Source of the DNA: Kingdonia uniflora
Lineage: Eukaryota; Streptophyta; Magnoliopsida; Ranunculales; Circaeasteraceae
Direction of reading: 5' to 3'
DNA length: 64,000 bases
Assembly (NCBI GenBank): GCA_014058105.1
Contig: JACGCM010001497.1
Span: forward strand, 2,232,001-2,296,000
Part shown: positions 44,403 to 54,343 of the stretch, in pieces
Layout of the letters: the number at the start of each line of letters is the position of its first letter
How positions within the stretch are numbered: the first letter of the stretch is position 1
Program-made: the position numbers and the translations under genes
The notes under the pieces: model-generated
Databases searched by the model: none
What the model saw: only the letters and a program-made list of their open reading frames with translations
What the model was told of the DNA's origin: nothing

Positions 44403-44710
44403 CACTTGTATGACGAAGTCGAGCCTCGATTTCGTAAACTAATGAAGGAGTTTGAGCTTACCCCGAATAAGTATTTGTATACTATTGTTATTGGGGCAAT
44501 TTATCAAAGGGGTAATTTTAATGAGGCGATTAGGATGCTAGATGAAATGGAGAATAATGGGGTGGAACTGGGTGTGATTACTTACGGTTATAAAATCATG
44601 AATGGGCTGTATAATAAGAGTGAGTTGTTTTCGAAGGGTGAGGAGATTTGGTCAAGGATGGAAAACGGTGGTGTTGTTCCTGACATAGAATGGTTTATGA
44701 CATATATCGT
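44403..44710 (+). pseudogene. Pentatricopeptide repeat (PPR) protein fragment
   Basis: PPR proteins bind organelle RNA. The fragment reads FRKLMKEFELTPNKYLYTIV, IGAIYQRGNFNEAIRMLDEM, ENNGVELGVITYGYKIMNGL and KGEEIWSRMENGGVVPDIEW. This is two 35-residue P-type repeats (…P....Yt.vI.a....G...eA..ml.eM...Gv…) and the start of a third. It has no targeting peptide or other repeats, and the frame runs into unrelated sequence after about 44710. A gene fragment. Confidence 0.75.
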
Positions 44711-44849
44711 ACGTCAAAGCATATTGGGTACCATGTATGTGTCTCATGGGGTAGGACCATGCATGTGTTTTTTTCTTTTCTTTTGGTTCCACGATTTTGG
44801 TTTCTTGAGAGCTTTGGCAAAAACACAGACTCTACACTAATGTTTGTCC

Positions 44850-46170
44850 CATGTTTGTTTAACTCATTGGTGCTCATGTCTTAGTCAATGGTGATCACTT
44901 TAATTTCTCATTGAAACTATTGCATTTTGATCTTCATATAGTTTATGTGTTTATGATTGTATAAGCAAGTCATTGCTCTTAATGTGGGTACTACTATTTT
45001 CATGTATTTCTTTTAATTTTAATTACCTAAAGCAGCTATGCATTATGTTCCATAGTGGTATAAAATTGCTCTTTGGTGAACTTGGATAAACATGACGTAT
45101 ATGTTTCATAGTGATACAAAATTATCTACATATATAACACTAGCGTTCATTATATTTTGGTCTAAATTGTACTTCGGTTCTAATTACACCAATGACAAAC
45201 TCACCGCCGAAGCGCAAAAACGACGACAAATGTAACAAAAATGGTCTTGAAGCTCGCATTCAGCCTAATCATCTAAAAGATAGGGTTTATTCAGGTGTTG
45301 AAGATATTAAGAATCTTCATAGTTACATATTTAAGGGGAATGAAAAGACTCAGCTTTGTGATGAAACTACAATTATAAGTAAATTGTGATGGAATTAATC
45401 TAACATATTAGAGTAAATTTTTTCTTAGCTTAGTTGGAAGTAATATCTTTGTTTGTGGACATATTATTATATTTATTAATTTTTATGGTGAAGAAAAAGT
45501 ATATAGCCACGGGTAGTACTAGTTATTATTCTATAGATATTGCATTGAAAACACGAGTTTTAGAGATGACGTTAGTCTAAAAATTTTATAGCCGAAGGCG
45601 CGACGATTGAAAAATTCTGTAGCGCCAAAGGCGCGTCGCTGGGATCATCATGACGAGCCATGGGTAGTACCAGTTAATATTCATTACAAAACTTTGTATA
45701 AATGTTCAGCTTAATTAAATTTTGTCTGTGGTAAGCACGGACTCATGGCTACTAGTCTAGACCGACGTTAGGAGGTCTATTTTTACGTTAGATATGGCAA
45801 GAAAATGTTCTTGTGACATCAACAACTTGTCCATCCTGCTGATTATACTTCTGAAAATGCCCTCCAAAAAATAGTCCAGACCAAATACCAAAAATGCCTT
45901 CCACAAAATAGTCCAGACTAAAGATTAGAGAGTGGGAGACTAAACTTTCGATCTCTCCCTCCTTTCTTCCAACTTCGATTTTGTCGATTTTGGGATGGGA
46001 TCAATTGCGTCAATTTTAGAGAGTAGGAGTAGTTAACATGCTCTTCATCACTCTGGATTACCCCCAATACATGTGATTCTCTCTAAATTAGACCATCTTC
46101 ATCAGTTTTGGGGATTTTGGACTTTGCCCTAAATACGACTCTTTCCCTCGATTTGGATTTATAGGGTTTT
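44850..46170. other. No firm gene; one short open frame and Helitron-end-like words
   Basis: A 65-codon open stretch at 45192-45389 starts MTNSPPKRKNDDKCNKNG and has no recognised family. Two similar words, CACGGGTAGTACTAGT (about 45509) and CATGGGTAGTACCAGT (about 45659), resemble Helitron 3' termini. The second is preceded by GC-rich inverted words (GCGACG … CGTCGC, 45602-45638). This may be old Helitron end material. Confidence 0.3.
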
Positions 46171-46267
46171 TAATGGCAATTTACAATCAATCCCAATTCA
46201 AAACTCTCTCAATTTCCCCCAAAACCAATCACCTCTCCAACATCAATCCCCAAATCTCTCGCTCCCA

Positions 46268-47240
46268 ATGGCGATTCATCGATCGAAAGTTGGACGAAAG
46301 AGGTGTAGTCCAATTCCTATGGTTAGGGCATCGATTCAAGGTTTTGGATCATCATATTTCAGATATAAGCCTTCTCTCTCAGTAACTAATAGTTTGGGTT
46401 TGATTTCGTCAATTTTGGATAATTCAATTCCGAATATGTCGTCTACCTCTTCACAATTTGATTGTTTCTTCGGGGAAACAAATGACTCGTGGGATCAATC
46501 AAGTGAAATTAGTACACTTATAATTGGAGCATCGATAGACTCATTGACCTCAGATGAAGCTCAGTCCCCACAATGTCAATATTTTGTGCCCCAAATGAGG
46601 GCAAGGGCTGAAGATAATGCTCAAAGAAGGAATGCAAGGGCCGATAAGATTGCAAATGAGAGAATTGAAAGATTATCACTTCGCAATACTCGCCAAAGGA
46701 GAGCAAGAGCTAAAGAAACAATAGAAGAACGAGCTGAAAGATTACCACTTGATAATACCCGAAGAAGGAGGGCAAGGGCTGAAGAGACCCCAAAAGAGCG
46801 AACTGAAAGATTATCGCTTGAGAATGTTCAAAGAAAGAGGGTAAGGGATGAAGAAACAATAGAAGAATGAGCTGAAAGATTATCACTTGATAATGCTCGA
46901 AGAAGGAGGGCAAGGGCTGAAGAGACCCCAGAAGAGCGAACTGAAAGATTATCAATTGAAAATGTTAGAAGAAGGAGGGTAGGTGCTGAAGAGGCACCAG
47001 GGGAGCGAATCAAAAGATTATCACTTGAGAAATCCCGTCGAACAGCGAGACGACCTCAACGCCAAACATACCCTGGTAGTACAAGTCAAGTATTCTACAA
47101 TTTTGAGAAAGGAGAAATAAGTTCCAGGAGAGAACAAACACTGGAAACAACTGAAGCGAGTTCGCGCATGGTTGTGGATCATGACATTTCACAAGATCCT
47201 GTTCCTGAACAAAGACCAATACCAGCTTAGGAAATCTCGA
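46268..47240 (+). pseudogene. Helitron Rep/helicase gene, N-terminal part with STPR-like repeats
   Basis: Helitrons transpose with a Rep (HUH endonuclease)-helicase protein. This N-terminal stretch holds 46617-47035, about six 23-residue tandem repeats of the form RRRRARAEETPEERTERLSL plus three residues. They resemble the 'score and three amino acid peptide repeat' (STPR), known as a DNA-binding repeat in silkworm FMBP-1. One repeat carries a stop (46868). The region before it is Ser-rich. A start at 46268 or an internal Met (46436) is possible. It continues toward the DUF6570-like block with frameshifts near 47228-47380. Confidence 0.7.
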
Positions 47241-48033
47241 GCGCGCAATTTTTTTGAAAGGCTTGTCAAGATATTGTTTGGAAACATTTCTAGAATGTCG
47301 ATATTCCTTCCCTGAATCAAAGATGTTTGGTACAATTTTTTCCAAGTGTTCTTAGGATAAACCGGCTTTTGGTATTCCATGTATGTTCAGTCTTGATAAT
47401 TTAATGGATCCCGGATACATTGCTATTGAATTATCACGTCTTACCAATCTTGAGCAAATTCTTATAGCTCGAATACACCCAATGATGTCAGTTTACCGCG
47501 TGAAAGGGAAACAATACAAATACAATGGTAACGTTATAAATTTTGCACAAGAAGTTAATTCGATAGCCATTGTGCTCCCTTTCAAACCAGCCAATTTATC
47601 ACCCATCCTCATAGTAAACAAAATTAGAGCTCATGGAAGAAAGGAGTTTTGGGTTCGGCGTGAGTATGTGTGGCAGGCTTTGTATTGGCTTCAAAAAAAT
47701 AATATTTACTACTCGGACATTATCATTGATGATAGTTCATTGCAAGAATTGCCAGAAGATGGTATGCCAGAAAATTTACCAGAAACCCATGAAATTATAA
47801 AAGATGATTTGAATGGCAATTCTTCTACAACAACCTTAAATGATAATGTGGATGAACTTCAAGAGTTGAAAACTGTGAATGTTCCTACTGATGTGCTTGA
47901 AAAGCCTTCGCATTCAGGGTTTGAAACAGATGATGTTTATCTTGACGAATTTAAATCTGCTGGAACCGTTGCAAATTTGATTCAATCTAATCAACAGGCA
48001 ATGTTCTTTCAATTGAGCTTTGCATATTATTCG
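47241..48033 (+). pseudogene. Helitron Rep/helicase gene, DUF6570-like block
   Basis: 47383-48033 is open. It reads LSRLTNLEQILIARIHPMMS, VYRVKGKQYKYNGNVINFAQ and EVNSIAIVLPFKPANLSPIL, then FWVRREYVWQALYWLQKNNI and YYSDIIIDDSSLQELPEDGM. This is the 'L..lEe.LIaRv.P.msvyrl.gGQ..y.GnvInf.Qdv….LP…VRR..V..AL.WLk.nNpyY.dI.id' pattern upstream of Helitron Rep domains (DUF6570). The preceding 150 bp are frameshifted. It ends at a splice donor (TCG|GTAAATAC). Confidence 0.8.
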
Positions 48034-48165
48034 GTAAATACTTTTCAGTTTAAATGCTGACTAATGGGATAAAAGCCTCTGTTATCATTGAAAAACTTAA
48101 TCGACATTTGAACTATATGAACATTAAATTAATCCATGTTTTTTTTTCTTGAAACTTGTTAATAG
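48034..48165 (+). other. Probable intron in the Helitron gene
   Basis: GTAAAT…TTAATAG, 132 bp, T-rich before the acceptor. Removing it keeps phase 0 and joins FAYYS to VCIETALEAA. Read through, the frame meets a stop at 48058. Confidence 0.6.
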
Positions 48166-49227
48166 GTATGCATTGAAACTGCACTTGAAGCAGCAGAAAC
48201 AGATCAAACAACTATTAATATGCCATTTGCAACCAATGCAATCAACGAGTTTAACACTCCAGGGTATATAGCTATGGTCTTTCCCGTTCTATTTCCTTAT
48301 GGAAATGCTGATTTAAGACAAGCACGACCAAGAGAAATAAAGGTGAATAAGTACTTCCAATACTTAATAAAGTATAATGATGGTCGGTTTGCTAAAGATT
48401 CCCAATTTCATTATTTTGCTTACAACTCTCTTTCAAGGTGGCATGCACTTCAAATTGGTGATGATTATGTTAAGAAAAATCTAAAAGATCGTAACCTTTC
48501 GATACAATATATAAAAGAAATGATTTCTTCTGAGAATAAACAATTAGCTCAACGAGTATCATGTTATGCAACGAGTATATGCGCGACCCGTGCATATTGG
48601 TTTGCAAAATTGAAAGAGCTTACTGCTATGGTTAAACATTTGGGCGCACCCACAATTTTCTTCACTTTAACTCTTGCTGACATGCAATGGCTAGAGCTAA
48701 TGCGAGTATTGGATCCAGGTAATAAGCTACAAAATATATATTATGCTGAACAAAGACAGAAAAGAGCTCAATTACTTAATGATAATCCCTTGGTTGCTTC
48801 ATGGTTCTTCCAGGAAATGGTGAGTTTGTTTTTTCAATATTTTTTAACTCTCGAGTTTTCCGTGAATGATTATTGGTTCTGTTTTGAATGGTAAAATAGG
48901 GGAAGTGGTCACATACATGGTTTCTTGTGGTTGAATGGTGTTCTTGACCTAACAGGTGTTGGAACTAATGTAATTGACAATAAAAGAATCTCAGATAATT
49001 TTGATGGTATTATGTGCACTACGAACCCTGATCTCATTGATTCAGTAAGAACACAAGAACACCATCCTTGTGCGAGAGACATCCCACCAGAAGCTAATTT
49101 GGGTGTTAATAAGAAGGACTGCACTAGCTTGGTCCATCGTACACAGATTCACTCGGTATGTGCTGGTCATTGTTTACGTCTTCACAAATTAACCAAACAA
49201 ATGGTATGTCAATTCAGATTCCCATTT
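48166..49227 (+). pseudogene. Helitron Rep domain (Helitron_like_N), HUH part
   Basis: Reads INEFNTPGYIAMVFPVLFPY, YFQYLIKYNDGRFAKDSQFH, YVKKNLKDRNLSIQYIKEMI, CATRAYWFAKLKELTAMVKH and LGAPTIFFTLTLADMQWLEL. After one stop (TAA, 48892, probably from CAA) it reads RGSGHIHGFLWLNGVLDL. The HUH motif HIH is at 48910-48918. It continues HPCARDIPPEANLGVNK and CLRLHKLTKQMVCQFRFPF, where Tat IV interrupts it. Downstream coding resumes in frame at 63809. This is the catalytic half of rolling-circle transposase. Confidence 0.9.
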
Positions 49228-49849
49228 TGTAATGGCCAAATTTTGTAAGCTCAAAATGGCTTGGAATTTGCTATCACATCAATGAACCTGCGATAATATT
49301 CTAATGGAAAGTAAGAAATGATACAGGTGATTTTAGAGTGGAAAACCTCTGAATAGGTAAAAAAACCACAACTTCGGGTGAAGGATTTTTATAAAAGTAT
49401 CTTTATTGCTTGAGGCGGATATCTTAGTATAAGTGATCTCTAGATGAAGAAATGCTTGAACCTTGTAACTAAGAAGTTTGAATGTTTCTGAGAATCTAGA
49501 GCAAGTAGTTTCTTGGTGATCTCTTGTATAATTTTTTTGGTCCCTGTCTTTTCTGGAACTTCTTCCTTATATAGGCCTTCTCCGGAGCTCTTCATCGTGT
49601 TAGAGCACGTTCTTCGAATAATGCGGTTAGTGGCAGTTGACTAAGTAACTGCTAAGTTTGAAAGAGACAGGTTTCTTTAACTTGTTCAGGTTTTTCAGTT
49701 TGAGTTTGACCCACGTTCTTTACCAGTTCGTAGAATTGGTTGAAATGTTGACTGGAGAAGTCATGTTGAAAATGCGTGAGTCTGAGATGGAGGTAATTCG
49801 AACTGGCAACAACTTGATTTTAGGTGAGATCGAGGGATAGGTCTCTACA
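49228..49849 (-). repeat. Tat IV 3' LTR (and left-arm start of the inverted duplication)
   Basis: TGTAATGGCC…GTCTCTACA on the plus strand, 622 bp. The TATA box on the minus strand (CTATATAAGG, about 49567-49576) fits LTR polarity. Directly inside it, 49850-49862 is the reverse complement of a polypurine tract, marking this as the 3' LTR. Confidence 0.92.
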
Positions 49850-49863
49850 ATCGCCCCCTAGCA
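49850..49863 (-). promoter_or_regulatory. Tat IV polypurine tract
   Basis: Minus strand reads GCTAGGGGGCGAT before the LTR start TGTAGAGACC. It corresponds to the tracts of Tat II and Tat III. Confidence 0.75.
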
Positions 49864-50850
49864 ACCGAAGTTACGAGTGGCTTTAGTTGAGAAATGATCT
49901 ATATATAATTGGTATTTAGGTTGAAGTTCTTAGATATTGGAATGGAGTAATTATAGCTTTGATTGTATGGAAGTGCTGGGGTTATAGGGAAATGACATGT
50001 ATTAAATGAAGATGTGGATGCCGATGTATATGACGGTTACGATTTGAAGAGTTACATCTGTAATGAATGATGACATTTGGAAAAACGTACCTGTACAATA
50101 AATACAGGGTAATATAAATAGTACATGTATCGAATCTTTGAAGCAGAGTACGCTTATAATTTGTCAAATTCCCTAAAATTTTCAAAATGGTAAAGACACG
50201 GAGGATGGTCCTTGAAGGGCAGATTACGTCTGAAATGTAGAGATTGAAGTTGAAATACTTTGGCGATCAATCCTTAGAGATGGCGATACCCGCTTCTGTT
50301 CTACCGACTTATCAAGTTATGTCGGAAGACGAAGCGGTGGAAGTTGAGGTGGAATTTTAATGTAGGTGGAGGATTTACATTGTCGTCTTGACAGGCGAGG
50401 AATGTCGGACTTGTCTCCGTACTCTGGCAAGGACAAGGTTGGGGGGATAGATTCAGGGATAGGCATAACTGCATGGCAGTTATGCTGATTTCCTGTATCA
50501 CCATGGATTCTAAGGTCGGACCCTCTTCATCTCTACCAACTCTACGAGGGTGGTGGTTATAGGAGAGGCAGCGATGGCAGTAGAGGAGTAAGACGAGAAG
50601 TGGGAGTCAGCTTCAGCATTTTTACCACTTTTTGGCGCTAAGAAGACCTTTAGTTTGAAGAGCTGGTGTCAGCACTGAGTCTACTACTTGCATAGTTTCC
50701 ATTTGAATTTTGACTAAACTTTGATCAAACTCATGTGAGGGAATCTTTTTGTTGTTTCCAATTTCTACTTTGTATCAGGGTAAAAAATCACTGAAGCAGG
50801 ACGAACTGAAGGACTTGACTCTTGGGGTGCCTGAAAGATTTGTTATCTGA
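49864..50850 (+). pseudogene. Tat IV antisense gene, first exon region
   Basis: ATG at 50187: MVKTRRMVLEGQITSEM, a stop, LKLKYFGDQSLEMAIPASVL and SEDEAVEVEVEF, then, shifted, LTGEECRTCLRTLARTRL. It is homologous to 12939-13560 and to the inverted copy at 51550-50885. The upstream leader (50095-50108, TACAATAAATACAGGG and AATATAAATAG) could carry a promoter, but I cannot confirm one. Function unknown. Confidence 0.6.
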
Positions 50851-50884
50851 GTTTACTTTATAGATAATAAGTTTTTCTAGTAAT
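50851..50884. other. Loop at the centre of the inverted duplication
   Basis: About 34 bp, AT-rich, between the left-arm end (…TTTGTTATCTGA) and the right-arm start (ACAGATAACAGATC…), which are reverse complements. Confidence 0.7.
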
Positions 50885-51885
50885 TTACAGATAACAGATC
50901 TTTCAGGCACCTCAAGAATCAAGTCTTTCAGTTCGTCCTGCTTCAGTAATTTTTTACCCTGGTGCAAAACAGAAATTTAAAACAACAAAAAGCTTCCCTC
51001 ACATGAGTTTGGTCGAAGTCTAGTCGAACTTCAAATGGAAATATCCAAGCAGTAAACTCAGTGCTGGCACCAACTCTTTAAACTGAAAGTCTTCTAAGCG
51101 CCAAAACGTAATAGAAATGCAAAAGCAGACTCCCACTTCTCATCTTACTCCTCCAATACCATCACCGCCTCTCCTATAACCACCACCATCAAAGAGTTGG
51201 TAGGGATGAAAAGGGTCCGACCTTAGAATCCATGGTGATACAAGAAAACGACATAACTACCCCGCAGTTATGCTTATCCCTGCATATGACGCCCCAACCA
51301 TGTCTTTCGCAAAAGTACGGAGACAAGCCCAACGTTCCTTGCCTGTCAAGACGACGACATAAAACCTCTACTTACAGTAGAATTCCTCCTCAGCTTTAAT
51401 CGCTTCGTCTTCCACCATGCGTTGATAAGTCGAAGGAACAGGAGCGGGCATCGACATCTATAAGGATTGGTCGCCAAAGTATTTTAACTTCAACTTTTGT
51501 ATTTCAGACGCGATCTTCTCTTCAACGACCATCCTTCGAGTCTTCACCATTTGTAATATTTCAGAGAATTGGACAAATTACAGCGTACTCTACTTCAAAG
51601 ATTTGATACAAGTACTATTTATAACCCTGCATTTATTGTGCAGGAATGTTTTTCTAAACGTCATCATTCATTACAGATGCAACTCTTCAAATTATTACCG
51701 TCATATACATCAGCATCCACATCCACATTTAATACATGTTATTTTCCCATAACCTGCGTAACTCCCATATAGTCAAAGCCATCATTACTCCATTTCAATT
51801 ATCAAGAACTTTAACCTAAATACCAATTACATACAGATCATATCTCAACAAAAGCCACTCGTGACATTGGCTGTAAGGGGGCGAT
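50885..51885 (-). pseudogene. Inverted copy of the antisense-gene first exon
   Basis: Reverse complement of 49850-50850 at about 85 percent similarity. ATG at 51550 (minus) reads MVKTRRMVVEEKIASEIQKL, KYFGDQSL, a stop, MSMPAPVPSTYQRM and EDEAIKAEEEFYCK. The exon start is better preserved here than in the left arm. It lies between the first exon and the later exons of the plus-strand antisense gene. Confidence 0.7.
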
Positions 51886-52463
51886 TGTAGGGACCTATCC
51901 CTCGATCTTACCTAAAATCGAGTTGTCGCGAGTTTGAATTACCTCCTTCTCAGACTCACGCATTTTTAACATAACTTTTCCAGTCAATATTCTAACCTAC
52001 TCCACGAACTGGTGAAGAACGTAGGTCGAACTTCAGACTGAAAAACCTTATTCAGTCAAAGACACCTGTCTCTCACAAACTCGTCAGTTACTCAGTCAAC
52101 CGCCACTAACCACATTGTTCGAAATACGTGTTCCAGCACGACGAAGAACTGTGAAGAAGGGAAGGCCTATATAAGGAAGAAGTTCCAGAAGAGACAGGGA
52201 CCAGAAACATTCAAACTTCTTAGTTACAAGGTTCAAGCATTTTTATATCTAGAGATAACCTGTAATAAGACCTTTACCTTAAGCAGTAAAGATACTTTTA
52301 CAAAAATCCTCTACTCAAGGTTATGGTTTTTCAACTGTTCAGAGGTTTTCCACTCTAAAATTACCTGTATCATTTCTTGTTTTCCATTATAATATTGTCG
52401 TAGGTTCATTGGCGTGTTAGCGAATTCTCAGCCATTTCGAGCTTATGGAATTTAACCATTACA
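51886..52463 (+). repeat. Inverted Tat IV LTR copy (right arm)
   Basis: TGTAGGGACC at 51886 to GGTTAAATTCC-complementary …AACCATTACA at 52463, 578 bp. It is opposite in orientation to the two outer LTRs. It begins after a polypurine tract (TGTAAGGGGGCGAT) and ends exactly at an LTR terminus. The following 5 bp (CAAAC) do not match the outer target duplication. Confidence 0.85.
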
Positions 52464-52912
52464 CAAACGTTTTTCAACTTCTAAAAACTTAAAGAGCACA
52501 GAGAGAGAAGTACAAAAAAATTGTAGAGGATTAGGTAAGGATTAATCTGAGAGTGATCAGCAGTCGAAGAGAGTTGCGGGCACTGAATCACATAGGTGGC
52601 TATACAACAGCGTTGTGAGGGAAGGACTTGGCTCTATTGCAGATTCTCATTCTGACAGTAAAGGTTAGAAGAGACGTGTACTGTATGTTTGTGTTTTTTG
52701 CAAATCGTATCTGTATTAAACAAATCTCTAAAAATATCACTATTTAGCAGCAATTTATAAAATTTGACATATATACAGAATATATGAAAGATATGTTGTA
52801 TGTGAGTGATTGATGTGTATGAGATAATGATAGATACCTGAACCTGTATATAGGTCGAACGTGAGAGGTATTTATGTAGGATCAAAACTTTGCCTGTAGA
52901 ATTGTAGTTGAG
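52464..52912. other. Noncoding, probable intron of the Tat IV antisense gene
   Basis: AT-rich sequence between the inverted LTR copy and the next plus-strand coding block. No domain recognised. Confidence 0.35.
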
Positions 52913-53675
52913 ATGGATAGTTTACCTATTAACGAGGTGTCAACTTCTAGTCGAACAGTAGAGTCTGAAATTGAGATGTCTGATAGTGAGGTTAAAGTAG
53001 GATTGGAACAATTTCTAGGCTTTCCTGGTAAATTGGTGACCTATCCTCCCAGTTCGAATGCATTTAAAGAATTTTGTAAAGCCAAGGCTGTTGTAGGTGG
53101 GATATGGGATAACTGCGTAGAATACGCCGGTAGGCTGTTTAGGGAGTGTACTGTAGAGACGGGGGAGGAGTATTTTTATTTGTTGGCCGACTTGGAGGAG
53201 GAGAAATAAGATATGGGTATAAATGAATCGATCTAATTGTAATATTTTGATAGGAGTGCTCGGAGTGACCTTTCAGAGGGCTTTTTGTATTACCTGTCTC
53301 AATTAGAGTACGGGTTGAGTCTTCCCCTTACCAATTTGGTGAAGGGGATTATGAATAAGATTGAGGAATGTCCTGTTCAATTGAACGGGAACATGTGGGA
53401 GGTAATAAGTATTTGCGACAATCATAATGAAAAATAGGATAATGAGGGAAATGTGAGGAGGATATCCCCTGAAGATGTATTGGATTTTTATGGGGTAAAG
53501 AATTATCACGCCAGTGGTGGGGAATATTTCTGTGCGAGCGAAACTCGGCCTCACTTCTTCGATCTGAATTCAACAAGTCGAGCCTGGAATGACAACGTAA
53601 TATTGGTTAAGGGTAATTACCTTCAGAGAGATGATGAAGAACCTTAGTATCTTCTGTTAAGAACTGTAAAACAAA
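52913..53675 (+). pseudogene. Tat IV antisense gene, gypsy-type transposon domain-like exons
   Basis: 52913-53209 reads MDSLPINEVSTSSRTVESEI, LEQFLGFPGKLVTYPPSSNA and DNCVEYAGRLFRECTVETGE. After a possible intron (acceptor TTTTGATAG, 53255) it reads RSDLSEGFLYYLSQLEYGLS, LPLTNLVKGIMNKIEECPVQ and LNGNMWEVISICD. Then come ISPEDVLDFYGVKNYHASGG and RAWNDNVILVKGNYLQRDDE. 'EyGLslPLt.lvk.imn.i..cPvQLngNmWevi' resembles the plant 'putative gypsy type transposon' domain and aligns with Tat III (28800-28420) and Tat II (20286). Two stops (53437, 53647). The exon ends at a strong donor AAA|GTAAGT (53676). Confidence 0.65.
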
Positions 53676-53760
53676 GTAAGTATAACAATACATAGAGTAT
53701 AATATTGATATGTTTGAACTGATGATTTTTTGTTGATAATAAAAATGTTGTGCATGACAG
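53676..53760 (+). other. Antisense-gene intron
   Basis: GTAAGTATAA … TGCATGACAG, 85 bp with canonical ends in the plus (antisense) orientation. Confidence 0.6.
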
Positions 53761-54263
53761 GGCCGAAGTCTTAGGTGGAGAGGAAAGATTCGTTGCTGAA
53801 CGAAGTTGCTGAGGAAGAGGTTGAACTCGAATTTATATTGGAATGACTTGGCCTTAGCAAAAAGAAAAGGGTTGGGAGTAATTCGAAAAAGGTTCAGAAA
53901 TCTCAATCAACTAGGCTGATGGTGGGTGTTGATGATGAAAAGAAAAAAGGAACTGATGGGGAAGGTCGAATTAACTTGGCCAGGACCCCTAGAATAGACA
54001 ATTCGGTTCAGCCGAAGTCTATTACATAGAGCAAATTAGCTCGAACATTTTTGAAAAAATAGATGCTGAAGCGTCCGTCGACCTCTGGTACCACTGGAAG
54101 TGGTGAGGTTGACGGAAAAGGAAAAAGGAGAAGGATTGAACCTTCGGGAAAGTCAGGAGGAAAGGTCGCTAAAAAATGACCTGCTACTGAGGACGATCTT
54201 AAAGAGCTGGAGGAAAGGGCCAGGCTGACGGCTCTTCACGAAGAGGAGGACATGAGCAAGATG
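53761..54263 (+). pseudogene. Tat IV antisense gene, basic linker exon
   Basis: After an initial frameshift it reads KVQKSQSTRLMVGVDDEKKK, GTDGEGRINLARTPRIDNSV and RPSTSGTTGSGEVDGKGKRR, with RIEPSGKSGGKVAKK next. A stop is followed by PATEDDLKELEERARLTALH, EEEDMSKM. The KGKRRRIEP stretch is a likely nuclear localisation signal. The exon ends at ATG|GTATGTCC. Confidence 0.6.
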
Positions 54264-54343
54264 GTATGTCCTTATGTTTGATTATGTAAAATATTTATTT
54301 ATTGCGCTTCAAGCTCACGCTGAGGTTGATTTTTGTTTTGCAG
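54264..54343 (+). other. Antisense-gene intron
   Basis: GTATGTCCTT … TTGTTTTGCAG, 80 bp, with a good polypyrimidine tract. It joins SKM to VAHLVRGIWL in frame. Confidence 0.7.

Noticed and set aside
45192..45389. 65-codon open frame starting MTNSPPKRKNDDK
   Set aside because: Too short, with no recognised family; a basic start alone is not evidence of a gene.
46710..47345. Minus-strand open frames in the Helitron gene
   Set aside because: Repeated Phe/Leu/Ser readings are the reverse of the 23-residue basic repeats on the plus strand.
49228..52463. The inverted repeat as a stand-alone foldback transposon
   Set aside because: Flanking 5-mers CATTT and CAAAC do not match, whereas CATTT pairs with TATTT at 63804 at the end of the full Tat element; arm ends are LTRs.
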